From the NCBI GenBank assembly GCA_023231475.1, contig JALJEE010002128.1, positions 81,789 through 145,788 on the forward strand: 64,000 bases of DNA, read 5' to 3'. The position numbers and the translations under genes are program-made. This DNA is from Seison nebaliae. Taxonomy: Eukaryota > Rotifera > Pararotatoria > Seisonacea > Seisonidae. The number at the start of each line of letters is the position of its first letter. Position 1 is the stretch's first letter. Of the stretch, positions 23,987 through 36,000 are shown in pieces. Below the pieces are notes generated by a model. That model was not told the DNA's origin, searched no databases, and saw nothing but the letters and a program-made list of their open reading frames with translations.

Positions 23987-26900
23987 AACAGGAACAAATA
24001 GAACAGGAAGAGAAGCAACATCAACATCCCGGTAATGAGAATAGTATGAAAAGTAATATTAGATATGACAATAATGACATATATCATTATTCGGTAAATG
24101 AGCAACGACTGACATCACACAATCACCTTCTATCGACATGCGTACTTCCAAGTAACAATGATCAATATTATAAGCAGCACTATAACAACAGTGGAACGAA
24201 TGAACAATTAGGAAAGCATTCCTCCCAATTACCCGAAGAACGAAACTTACCCCCAACAACTGAGTCGACATCGTCGAACATTATTGATTTGGAGAAGAAT
24301 ATGAATAATAATTATGAACAAATTTATGATTCTCCTGAAATGAATCAAATGAAATATATTAATCCGACAACCAATCATCGCAATCAACAACCGTCGCAAC
24401 AATTGTATAATTTAAATTTGGATAATTCGAATACGATGATTGTTCCGGAGAAAAAAGCGAGAACTGATGGAAAGAATGAATTGATCACTTATCAAGTTCC
24501 TTCTCAAACAAATTCCATCAATAATTCAATAAAGAACGGAATATCATACATCAAACACAACATCGATCGAGGAGAAGTAGACGAGAATAATAAATATGAA
24601 CCGTTAAATTCATCACCAATCACCGACTATCAACATTCATATATACCACCAACTAGATCAACATTATATAGAGAGAATCAATGGATACCCAACAACAACA
24701 ACAATATGAACAATTTGAAAAATGAAAAGAATTTATTGAATTCAAATCAATATGGAAAATGTTCGATGCAGAAATTGAGTGATGTCGATTGTCCACCGTT
24801 GATTGATGATTTGAATGGAAATAATTCGATAATTCCATCGTCCAATAATAATATGAGGAAGAATTTAATGAGTTCGAATGATGATAATAATAATGTCTCA
24901 TATCTTTCCGACAATCCACGAGATGATCATATATATCCGTCAAATCAAGCTGATATCAATTATGATGATTCAAATTCTCAAATGAAATTAGCCAACACAC
25001 CTTCACATTCATCGCCCAATTGTACATCGACGAATCCACAAGAGGAGATCAATACAAAAGAATTGGCACTTCGTATCAGTACGGAATTGAAGCGATATTC
25101 GATACCACAAGCTGTTTTCGCTCAACGCATTCTTGGCCGTTCTCAAGGAACATTATCGGATTTATTGAGAAATCCAAAACCGTGGGCAAAACTGAAATCC
25201 GGACGAGAGACATTTCGTCGAATGTTCAATTGGCTACAGGAACCAGAGACATCCCGAATGGAATCATTACGTCATGCAAGTTAGCTTAATTTTTTGATAT
25301 CGATTCAATAAAACTTGACTAACTCGTAAAAATCACTTGAATGGAAGGACTTTAAATGTTAGAAGTAATTCACTATTAACAATCACTATTCTATAATCAC
25401 GGAATTCTTAGTTGGTTTTTTGAATTCCAATCGAAAATTTTTAAAGAATCAATTCACTAGAAAATTTCAAGTTTCTAATATTTCACCTTCTAGTTGACAT
25501 ATAAATCTAGAATCACACAACATTTTCTTAATATATTTCTTTGTGTTTTCTGTTCTTTCCATCATAAAAATTATGTCGTACCTTTATCACTTTTAGCGTC
25601 GATCAATAGCCATCCAAATACCACAAATATCGTGAACAATTCCACTGCCAACAACAACAACAACTTGAACAACAACAATATGACGAATAATCAAAATTAT
25701 GATATGACTTATAATAATAACGGTGGGAAATTCCATTCGTTCTCATCATCATCATGTCTTTCATTGACATCATCATCAGATACGTCGTCACCTGAATCCA
25801 TATCAGTTGTAGATAATAAATATCCATTAAAATATGGGAAATTATTGAACAACAATAATTCGAATTATTCCATACGTAAAAATTATTATAATGATTCAGT
25901 AAGTAATACGAGAAATTTAAATATCACTATAAATAATCATTATAATTATAAGAATAAAAATGATTATTATCATTCGAATGATTCAAATAATTGTACTTCA
26001 AATTGTACATGTTATTATGATGGAAGCAAGAATAACAGTAACAACAATTCATCATCTTCATCATCCAATTCATCGTCCACTTATAATTATTCTACACAGA
26101 ATACTTATAATAATTCAGTAAAATATTCCAAATATTCAACTGAATGTTCGATAAAAGATTGTAATTGTTCCTCGTCAACCACCAATCAACAAACGGGAAT
26201 GAAAAGAAAATTAATAAGCAATTCCTTTAATCGAGAACAATATGATACTCACCAAGACTATCAACATAGAAATTCCTATTCAAATAAATCCAATCAATAT
26301 TATGATGATGAATATGATTCCGACGATGGTATTTGTAGTGATTATAATTCAACATATCATTCGACTGAACCGCTCTCTTCCTGTCACACCTCACCACGAA
26401 GTCAGACATCGTCTTATATAAATAATTCGTATGAAGCCGATTCGAATCGATTTGTACGTCGTGACGCCGATGGTCGTAAAATTCAAATTTTAACAATTGC
26501 CACATCATCTGGTAAACGGAAGAATAATTTCGTTAACGATTCACCACTCAACAAATATGATCGATATGATGATCATAATTATGGAGTAAATAATTTTTCC
26601 AATACCTCATCCAATACCATCTATAGCGATGTGACGAAAACTAATTCGAAAACTATTTCATATCGTAATGTCACACCAAACACTTACAATATTCAACGTC
26701 TACCTGAATATTGAAGTTAGTTGATTTTTCCTCATTCTCACATCAATTCATTCACTCAACTTCTATCACCGACCATTTCCATCACCGTAAGTGAATCATG
26801 AAACAAAATCAATAGTTTCTTTTTCCAGATTTGTGTGATATTCTATTGTGTGTAGAGAACAAAAAGAGCACTATTTTAAAAAAGCCGAATAAAAACCCAA

Positions 26901-28036
26901 AAGAGAGAAAAAAAACTTAAAATTTAAATTCCCATAAAAACCATTTTCCCACCGAAAACTATTTTTATTCTCCTTTTATACTTCTAGTGCTATCATACAC
27001 ATCATCTATCGGTACATGTGGTATTGAACCGGCAAAAATCCAAAACCATCCAATAATGACCAATATTCCATCAAATCAACAAGAAACACAAAACGTGGAC
27101 TTTAGACAGACAGATTACATCCAAAACCCATCTCCTATTTCAACACCATCAACTACTCCCAATTCCAACCTCTTATCATCAACAGGACAATCGTTCAAGA
27201 AATTCACAAAGAAATCTCATTCGACGGATCAATCGAGAAAAAAACCTCGTCTCGTCTTTACAGAATTGCAACGTCGTTCGTTACATGCAATTTTTAAAGA
27301 GACTAGAAGACCGTCAAAAGAAATGCAAAAAAATATTTCGGAGAAACTTGGCTTAAGTATTAACACCGTTTCCAACTTTTTCATGAATGCCAGACGTCGA
27401 TCACCGGAGAAATATGGTGGTTCTGTTCGGAATGATCAATCGTCAACATCTTCCTCGACGACCGATTCAATTTCAACTGTTCATTTACCTTCCAACTCCT
27501 CCAATTTCCCACAAGACCCTCCAACTAGCAATGAGAATGATAAGAGTAGTGAAAAAGGTCCGACTGTACCAAGTCTACTGGACAATGATTTGAATTTAAT
27601 TCCACATTATTCAGATAGTGTCACTACTTTCCTTAACGAAAACTTAAATCAGACAACATCCAACATATTTCAAGGTTTCTTACGGAAACCATTAATGACA
27701 TTTTATCCTTCTCGTTTAGACGTGCCGTCTGGAAATTCATCACAATTCTACAACATCACCTATCCGCCACCTGATGGAACGAATAATTATCAGTCGAATG
27801 TCAATTCATATAACGAACAATATTTCCAAAATCTTTGTCTGAATTCTCTCAGTTTCCCATCGAACAATTCGTACGAACAAACACCAATTTTGTCGTGCAC
27901 TCAATCGACATCCTTAGGCTTACCCTCACAACCGACTACCACCCTTCCATCAAACGAACCATCATTAACAGTATTGCAAAGATCATTATCGACGAATCCC
28001 GTATCATCTTATCTGAATCTCCCTCAAACAATGTAA
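21775..28036 (+). CDS. ONECUT: Onecut-family transcription factor (CUT domain plus homeodomain)
   Basis: Exon 1 is 21775-25279 and encodes a long disordered N-terminus: acidic, Ser and Asn runs, a His-rich block, and a polyQ tract at about 23946-23990. It ends with a single CUT domain (KELALRISTELKRYSIPQAV, then FAQRILGRSQGTLSDLLRNP and PWAKLKSGRETFRRMFNWLQ). Exon 3 is 26988-28036 and encodes the homeodomain (KKPRLVFTELQRRSLHAIFK onward). Its recognition helix, VSNFFMNARRR, keeps the Onecut-specific Phe48 and Met50. Between them lies an open segment, 25597-26664, coding about 356 Asn/Ser/Tyr-rich residues. Exon 1 ends in phase 1, and both exon 2 and exon 3 accept phase 1, so exon 2 can be included or skipped in frame. 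If exon 2 is not spliced onward it runs to a stop at 26714, giving a CUT-only protein. Known Onecut linkers are short; here the linker is about 85 residues without exon 2. Family assignment is certain, splice form is not. Confidence 0.9.
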
Positions 28037-28704
28037 GAACACTTCTCCACATCTATCTACCGAAAAACGGTTATTTTCAGTACGAATTAACCACCTGAAT
28101 TATCAGAAATTTATTTTTCTCAATTTTGAATTTCCTTCAAAAAAAATCCTTGAAGAAAAGATAATTCTTAAAAATGGAATTTCAATCATTTTTTATCATT
28201 CTCTCTCTCTCTTTTCCCAATGGTCTCAACTTTAAAGATATATCTAATTCTCTCAAACTTTTATTCTTACCAAACATATTCTTTTCATATTTTATTTTAA
28301 GGACAAAAAACTTTATTTTCTAGTCATCTATATCATCTATTCATTTCACAAATATTTTTATTATAATTACGACTATTATTTCTTTTATTGATACAGTTAA
28401 TCAATTGACTTCTTTCTATTTTTTCGTTACTCCAATTATCTTAATAATTTCTTCTCATTTCAATTTCTCTTTCTCTCTTTTTTTAACAGACACTTTTCAT
28501 TCTGATCAATTTAATCAATAATTTGAATAATTTTATTTAATTCTATTTTTCTTAACATATCTTTTCTAATGAATAAAAATTGATATTATAGCATTCAAAG
28601 CATATTAATACTATTTGATTTTAATTTTTTTTCAAAATATATAATTTATATCACATAAATTTCAATGGAAAAATAAGTACTTTCAATCAGATTTATAAAT
28701 TTCC
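28037..28704. other. Intergenic region between convergent Onecut and tektin-like genes
   Basis: About 670 bp of AT-rich sequence that should hold the two 3' UTRs. It has a CT-rich run near 28200-28215. No gene is seen. Confidence 0.5.
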
Positions 28705-30135
28705 TTAGGCTAAATGGAATTGGTGAGCTAATTGAATTCGTCGTCGTAATATAGCAGAATCAATCTTACTCGCATGTTCCTTCTCCTTCATATTTCTTTT
28801 TAATTTCGTTTCCATCTCATTCAAAGCCATCACACTATTGTCCGCTATGTTTTTTGTTGCCGATATAACTTGGTCAGTCTAGAAAGGAAAATGTCAAAAT
28901 GGAAAAAGATGTTGGTAACTCGTATTAATTCCAATGCTTCAGGTAATTGTTTACCTGGATGTTTTTGATAATGTTTAATTATTGGTCTATCCAATTTTTC
29001 GGCTACGGCCAAATCTGTATATTTTTCCGGCCCACGATTATGTCCATAAACGAAATTGATTTCTCGTTTCCAACCACTAGCTTGATTCTTCGCATTCCTA
29101 TTAAGTCCAATAGCTGAATTTAAATTACACTAACAATTATATTATAAATCATTTGTGAGAAATAATTAAAATAATGAAAAATAATTAAAATAATGAAAAA
29201 TAAACAGCCATATTATATGCTTCACTACCGCCTTGACCTAATGCATCATTCACTGCTTTAGCGGCACCTTTACTAAATTGATTAGCTTCTGTGATAATTT
29301 GTTGAAGATTGTTTCTCAATCTTTTTGAAGAGTTAATGTCATCACTTACTCTATCCAATACTTGTTGGATGGCTGGTGTTAAAGCTTTCAACGACGGTTC
29401 TCTAAATGGGAAAATTAATTTTTTACGAATGAAGAATTAAGTTTATTCGAACGCTTCTTTCGTTGTTTTAGTTGAGAATTTATGAGAATTGTTCAAACAT
29501 TGTGCCAATAACTGACAAGTAGTTTTTCTTTCACTGATATGATCCTCCAATTCTTTTCTTCCATCTGATAATTGCTGAAATGAGAGAAATTGCAGAAATG
29601 GAACTTAAAATAATTTATTAACTTTCACCATATCAATCGCTTCGGATAGACGAACTTTCAATCTCGAATTAATATCATTTAAAAATATCGTTTCCTTCTC
29701 CATCAATCTATCAGTGTTATCAATTTCCTTTAATTCATTTTTAGTTAATTAATCAATCAAGAACTAAAATGAAACTTTAATCATTTTAGCATTCGATCTT
29801 GCTTCTTTTGCATCAGAATTGACAATTAAACTTTTGCGAACGAAATCTAAAGTCGTTTTCGTTTGTTCTACCAACTTCTTTAAAGACTTCAATTCTTCAT
29901 TTACCTCATTCCATTTCTTTTGCAAGTCACAAACAACTGTACGAACTTCCCGTTGATATAAGAATGCTTGTTCGTTACTCAGATCTTGTAAAATATCTCG
30001 AGTATTTGGCAAAGGACCATATTTTCGACTTAAGCTGATATTTTTCGTATTCTTCTTTGCTAAATTCGTCGATAGATTGATATCATTCACCACATCATTC
30101 CTCCACTTATTGGACGTTAACAGAACATCTTCCAT
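28705..30135 (-). CDS. Coiled-coil protein, probably tektin-like
   Basis: Six exons can be joined in frame: 30135-29776, 29727-29623, 29574-29453, 29401-29206, 29129-28920 and 28878-28705. Donors are GTTTCA, GTTAAT, GTTCGA, GTTTAT and GTTACC, and the product is about 388 residues. It is almost entirely alpha-helical with heptad Leu/Ile. The layout resembles tektins and tektin-like CCDC105: an N-terminal Trp-containing helix (SNKWRNDVVNDINL), long paired helices, a Pro-containing break (HPGKQLPEALELIR), then a helix ending in a Met/Lys-rich segment closing with a triple-Arg motif (SAILRRRIQLAHQF). Tektins are filament proteins inside axonemal doublet microtubules. The exact tektin nonapeptide is not preserved, so family membership is tentative. 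The open frame continues about 35 codons upstream without an ATG, so the N-terminus may lie in another exon; 30135 is the first in-frame ATG. Confidence 0.5.
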
Positions 30136-30790
30136 ATTTTGTTTACTCAAATAATCAGACACGAATCCATTGGAGACTTCTCTATTTTCTGATTCATATT
30201 TAAAACAATTAAAACTTTCTTCACTAACAGAATCGTTATTTAAATTTTAAGGTTCATTCGATTGATTAACATATTTATATAATCTTTCTCGAATAACTAA
30301 ACTTTTATCAAGTTAAATCTATTACTCTAATTTCATGAATTCCATAGCAACGGAATTATAAATTTCTCTCTATGAAGATTTTTGTTTTTAATTAATAAAG
30401 TTTGACAGAAAACGATAAAATTAGGAGAGGTTTAATTCAGATTTTTTAGAAAACTTTTTTCAAGTCTTAAATAATTTATTATAACAATTAAAATAAATTG
30501 TAAATTTGAGTAGAATGTGCAAGGTATTTGAGATGAAGTTTAGAAACGTAACGTAAGTTTAATGTTCATCAAAAACTAAGAATGTAGAAATTGGATGATT
30601 TTAAATGAAAGATCCGTACAAGATCATTCTTTCGAAGTATCGCATAACAATGATCGATTTATCCGATTATTAAGCAAAAAGAAAAAAAACGAGAAATGCG
30701 AATACAATTAACAATTCTATTGCAACAATTCTTAATTGTATTATAAAGAATATTATTTAAAATATGAATTCATTTTTTTCATCTGTTTCT
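30136..30790. other. Intergenic region between tektin-like and KDEL receptor genes
   Basis: About 650 bp, AT-rich. It should contain the KDEL receptor 3' UTR and the tektin-like promoter or 5' exon. Nothing else is recognised. Confidence 0.4.
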
Positions 30791-31575
30791 TTATGCTGGT
30801 AATACGATATTCCTTCCACGTAGTACTAAAAGAGAAGAAGAACATTAAGAAATGAGAAAAGTGAAATTTGAAGAAACCTCGAGTGATATAGAGATAGAAG
30901 AAGTCGAGATAAAGTGCAGTTTGAATACATCCAGCAACAATCGCAATTAAATCATAGAAGCCAGTGGTATAATATCGATAAATCCAATTGAGAATATAGA
31001 GACCACGATATGCTCCCAATGCGAATAGATAATGACTTGTAATGGTTTCTGCTTCTCCCGTTTTCGAAATCATAAATAATTGAGGAAGGATTGCCACTGC
31101 CTCCAAATAAATAGAGAAAGTCCACAAAATCTGTGCAAAATGAAAAATACAGATGAGAATGGGAATTTCTTTTACAAAACTTCAACAAAAACGAATTCAT
31201 GGTTGATAAGAATAGCAAGCACGGCCGACGGTATCAACAGAAATTCAATACGTAAAGTGTCGTGATTCGAATCGTATGTCGCTCGAAATTTCAGATACAT
31301 CAAATACACAATTCCCCAGGAAGATAATAAGTAGAAAATTTTCATTGTCGTATTGTAGACTGAGATGAAGCTGATGAATAAATCCAAATATCTCGAAGTG
31401 AAGACAATTGAAAATAATAATTGAGTGATTCCGGATAATCCTGAAAAAAAATGATGGGAAAATTATTTGATCAAAATTTCTCACCTGCACATGATCTCGT
31501 CTTCCAAATTTTCATCAACAATATTATGATGGCTGCCAAATGAGACATATCTCCCAGTAACCGGAAAATGTTCAT
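30791..31575 (-). CDS. KDELR: ER lumen protein-retaining receptor (KDEL receptor)
   Basis: Four exons: 31575-31485, 31440-31181, 31130-30878 and 30825-30791. They give exactly 212 residues, the canonical length of KDEL receptors. The protein starts [20 protein letters not shown] and has seven membrane segments. It contains the family stretches [31 protein letters not shown] and [20 protein letters not shown], followed by [20 protein letters not shown]. It ends with LPA after a Lys/Arg-containing tail, as in other animals. It retrieves soluble ER proteins carrying KDEL-like C-termini from the Golgi in COPI vesicles. The last exon is only 35 nt including the stop; its frame is confirmed by the conserved VLPA end. 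The first donor, GTGAGA, is one of few non-GTT donors in the window. Confidence 0.95.
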
Positions 31576-31952
31576 TTTGCCGGTATGATATGAACGGATT
31601 TTAAATAAAACGAATTCGAACGACAACGATGAGATATTTTTTCTTTTTGAAACCACTCTTCCACTCTTAATACTCCAACTTACATGACGTGGAATGTATG
31701 CGAGAGACTAGTAGGAAAATTTTAGAAATTTTATTTCAATTTTTATTTTTTATTTTTTCAAATTTTAAGCTTTGATCTTCTCCTCCATCTCTGGTTCCTG
31801 TTAGCTTAACCTATTTCTTTTGTCCTATGCAATTAAGTCCTATTGTGTCGCATTTAGTTCATAAGGAGGTGAATACTTGTTTCCCATCTGTTACTTCCCT
31901 TCTAAATAGACTGAATGGAAAAAGATATTTTATTTTATCAAAATGGAAATCT
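31576..31952. other. Intergenic region upstream of the KDEL receptor
   Basis: About 380 bp carrying the KDEL receptor promoter and the 3' end of the next minus-strand gene. No ORF or clear TATA box is seen. Confidence 0.4.
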
Positions 31953-32838
31953 TTAGAGAAGAAATGAAATAAGGAGAACGATAAATATGGAGAATGATTG
32001 ATAGATAATTTTATTTTTCATAATTTGTGGAGATGAATTACAAAAATCATTTAAACATAAACAGAACAACTCTCCACCTTTCGTTATACAGCCGCCTTCG
32101 TTCATTATTTGTTCTATTCGGAATTTCCGTTCTTCTTTCGTCAACGACGGAAATGGATGTGATTCAATCGATGCCCGAATTGCGGATGTTTTCGCACTCC
32201 CCTTCAAAATATGATACGTTCTCGGATTGGTGTTAATTTCTAAAATTTTTTTTTCAAAAAATTAATTTTATATTTCAAATTTAATTTAACCGACTACTAA
32301 TTTGGTGCAGTGTGTGTGATTTGGGAAAGTGGACATATGGAATTTTGACTTAATTCTCCTCCATTCGGTTAAATCGGAAAAAGAAAAATTTTTCATATCA
32401 GATTGTTTAATGAATCCCAAATCTCTTTTTCTTCGATTTGATTCGACATCAGCTCGAGATGGTCGAAGTATCCGAGACGATTCAAACTGATCGAATTGCC
32501 TCAAGAAATTTTTGACTTGATTCGACATATCATTATCTTTGAGATTTCTCAATTCTTCGATTCGTTTGCTAATATCATTCTGTGGAAATTTTGAGAATGT
32601 TGAGAATAATTAACAGAAATTAAACGGTATAAATCGGCAATTCTGATGTGAATAATTCAGCGTCTCTGGATTTGGAAGATGTTTGTACTTGTTTCTCCGT
32701 TACTTCACCTGCGTCCTCGTAATTGTGAATAGTTGTTAAGAATTCTTTACTCCACCAGCATTCGATGGTGAGAGAATGGGAAACGAACGAGAATAAGAGA
32801 AGAATTGGAAATATTAGAAAATTCTTTAAAATTCTCAT
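31953..32838 (-). CDS. Secreted, probably GPI-anchored protein with Ly6/uPAR-like C-terminal half
   Basis: Three exons (32838-32626, 32579-32291, 32239-31953; introns 46 and 51 nt) give about 262 residues. The first 23 residues are a good signal peptide (MRILKNFLIFPILLLFSFVS). The mature part opens with a Cys-Trp-Trp motif. A long Cys-free helical, charged segment follows that includes an RRKR basic site. Near the C-terminus a short Cys-rich unit appears (GGC.., then CLCLNDFCN). This Cys-X-Cys-X4-Cys-Asn ending is the hallmark of the third loop of Ly6/uPAR three-finger domains. The last 24 residues are hydrophobic with no charged tail, as expected for GPI attachment. The usual 8-10 cysteines are not all present, so the domain is either atypical or a fusion of an LU-like remnant to another module. 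Function unknown. Confidence 0.6.
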
Positions 32839-33097
32839 TTTCCGTCGATCGATAGGATTGGTAATGAAAGTTTATTGAAAAGAAAACGGAGACGTAAATA
32901 AGAGAATGGATAAGTTTATATAAAAATAGGAAATTGGAACAAACACGTCATGTTGAACGTGTCGTTTATCTCAGACAATATTTGTCACATATCCAATTTG
33001 GATAAGAATTAGTTTTTTTTTATGAGAATTCTTTTTTGTTATGCAGGAATGTTGATGAAATGAGATTATGTTCACTCCATCACTTTCTTCTATTCCA

Positions 33098-36000
33098 TTA
33101 CTCCATTTCTCTAATTAACAATTGTCTCTCACAATCATTCGATTTTCCTTCCACAATTTCAGGAGATAATGATTTGGATAATTTTGCATATTTTCCCGGA
33201 CGAATCACATAACTGAAATAGTCAGAATGAGAAAGAAAATGAAATATAAAAAATAAACATAATATCATTCGTATTCAATTGGAATGAAGATTCCGGATTG
33301 ATTAAAACGAAACTTCGTTTACTTTTTATATCACGATAAGATGCTGACAATGGAAAAAGTGATGGAAATGAGGAAAGTAATTAGAAACCATAATTTGCTC
33401 TCACATGTAAATTATGAATAGCAGTATTGATTATTGTTTCGATTTCCTTTTCAGATCTTTTCAAAATTTTCTTGAAAATATTTAAAACTTTTTAAGAATA
33501 AATTAAAATGAGAAACTTTAATATTTACAGTTGCTTTCGATTTCACTTTCTCCACCGTCCGATAAACACCAATTGGTATAGTTCCATGTTCATTGACTAG
33601 AAGATATTCATAAAGTTTCCCATAAGTAGAAATCGATTGATATTTGATATTGTTCTTCAATTCAATCTGAAATTAATTTCATATTAAAAAAAAAAAGAAA
33701 ATTCCCAAAGAATAACTGAAGTTATAAAACCAGATGATGATTCCTGATCCAATTCTAACATGAGACGACACAATGAAATGATATATGGCTTCTCAAACGA
33801 CTGATATAACATCGTTTCTAATAGATGTGATGAGAAGACGGCACCGGAAGCGAACGATTGACGGAACATAAATGAAGTTGTCGATCCATTTTCTTTTTCG
33901 ATCTGTCATTTTAAATGAATTAATTAAATTAATCAATTGATCAACTTTCTCTAATTGAGATAATTGTTGAGAATATAAATCATTCGCATCGAATAATGTG
34001 AATCTCATATTGGAACTATGAGCGATTTCTGTACAAATTCTCAAGTTCGGAAAGAAACTGTTGAGGAAATGAAATTTCTTAAATTTATTTTTCATGGAAA
34101 TTAAACCGATGAACTGCTTGAACTGCCACAATTGTATTACAATCATCCAATATTGGTTCAGTATTACTTGCATTTGATGATTCTTTATTGACTACTATCA
34201 AATTCGTTCCCATGGTAACTCCAGCAAATAGCAAATCTTCGATACTAAAGTAATCAGAGAATCATCAATTGATATTATGAAAATGAGATTAAACCGTTCC
34301 ACACTTCCTTGCATCCAATAAATTAATGGAAATTGAGCAATCATTTCAAGAAATGCGATATCAGGTCTGAATATGTTTGAATGAAATTGAAGAAAATTAT
34401 ATGAAAAAAACTCGATCTCTAATAGAAGAACGATGGGATGTAAATCCCCAATTTCCATATAGGCTGCTCTCAACGGAATGATAAAATTGATCATTGCCAA
34501 ATTTGATTTCTCTGCTGCCACTATTATTGATTCACTCTTCCAACTATAATCAGCAGCTATCTTATATGGAATATGATCACATTTCTAAAATTATCATTTG
34601 ATGGTTTTTTTGAGAAGAAAATATAAACTTCATTCAATCTCAAACAACAATGACTTGCTTTCTGTCCCCGAAGGTAACATAACACTTGTCCTCCACCGAC
34701 ATAAGCTGGTACGGGACGTCCGATTTTGGCACTGAAAGGAAAGTTGGTGGAAATCCGTTTTGAAGGAAATTTAACTCAGCTTCTTTCAACTCCAGAAGAA
34801 ATGTTGGAACTTCTGTCTCCCAATTATTGTTCTTGTTATCCTCAAGATCTGATATTGAATAATTCATTGTACTTCTTTCAGTTTCTATATGAGTTTCTGT
34901 ACTAAAATTTATGAATATTTATTTTTTGAATGGAAATAATTGATGAAATTTATGGGAAAAACTAAACTCATTTCCACTAAAACTTTCATGAGAATCGATT
35001 TTTCCATCTGATTTCTCCAACAAATGAAATGGAGGAAATTGTATAGATAAATCGGTTTTGGTACCGGTGGATTGTCTACGATTAACAGCGAGAATATCGG
35101 AACGATTCTGATCGTGTAATAATTCATGAGAGACACTTTTTATAACATTAATATTCGATTTGGCGAGTTGTTCGATCATATTATTGGGAAGTTGTTGAGA
35201 CGAACGTCTCTTCATTATATTTGATTTATGTTTAATCGATAATCGATGACTTCTAGTAGTAGGTGATGGACATCTATTATTCTTATATCCTTCGTCAATC
35301 GTCAAGAAATTGTTCAATGTTGGCAATTTGGAAATACCGGGTGAAAGAGACATATCTACCGGACTACTTTCCGCTATAACGATATTCGGTTCAGTTAATG
35401 TATTAACATTTATCTCCAATTGTTTAATTTCTTTATTTGACGATGGTATTTCTCTTTCAATATTCTGGTAAGAAACATCTTCCAATTTTTTGGTTTTTGC
35501 ATAATTCAATTGAATCGACGCTTCTTCGTCTCTCTGAAGAATGGTATTAGTCGATAGATGTTTTTGATGTTTTTTACAACTGAAGAAATTTTGAAATTTC
35601 AATGTTGAATTTTTTGCCGTTTTTGGAATTTTCGAAAGATATTCTTGTTCGTTATTAATACTCATATACAAAAGCGTATCATCACCTTTAATCCGATAAC
35701 TTTTCCCAGGATTAATCAGAATTTTCTCATTCTCTTGACCACCTCTCTTAATTCCAATTAGACCGATACCAAATCTAAATTTCAAAAATTGATCAATTAA
35801 CTTAAGAATAATGAAAGAAAACTCTTTATGAATCAGCCAACTGGTATGACTAAATGGTTTCCCAATATAATCTTTAAATATTGGACTATTTTTACATAAA
35901 TTATCACGAATTTCATTTGCACTTAATTTCCCATACATCTTCTCCAAATACCGTTTAGCAGTGGAACCATCACTATAGTATTAGTTTTAGAAAATAGAAG

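Noticed and set aside
25494-26714. Segment between CUT and homeodomain as a separate Asn-rich gene
   Set aside because: Its upstream part before 25597 has no ATG. An in-phase acceptor/donor pair fits the flanking Onecut exons, so an Onecut exon is the simpler reading.
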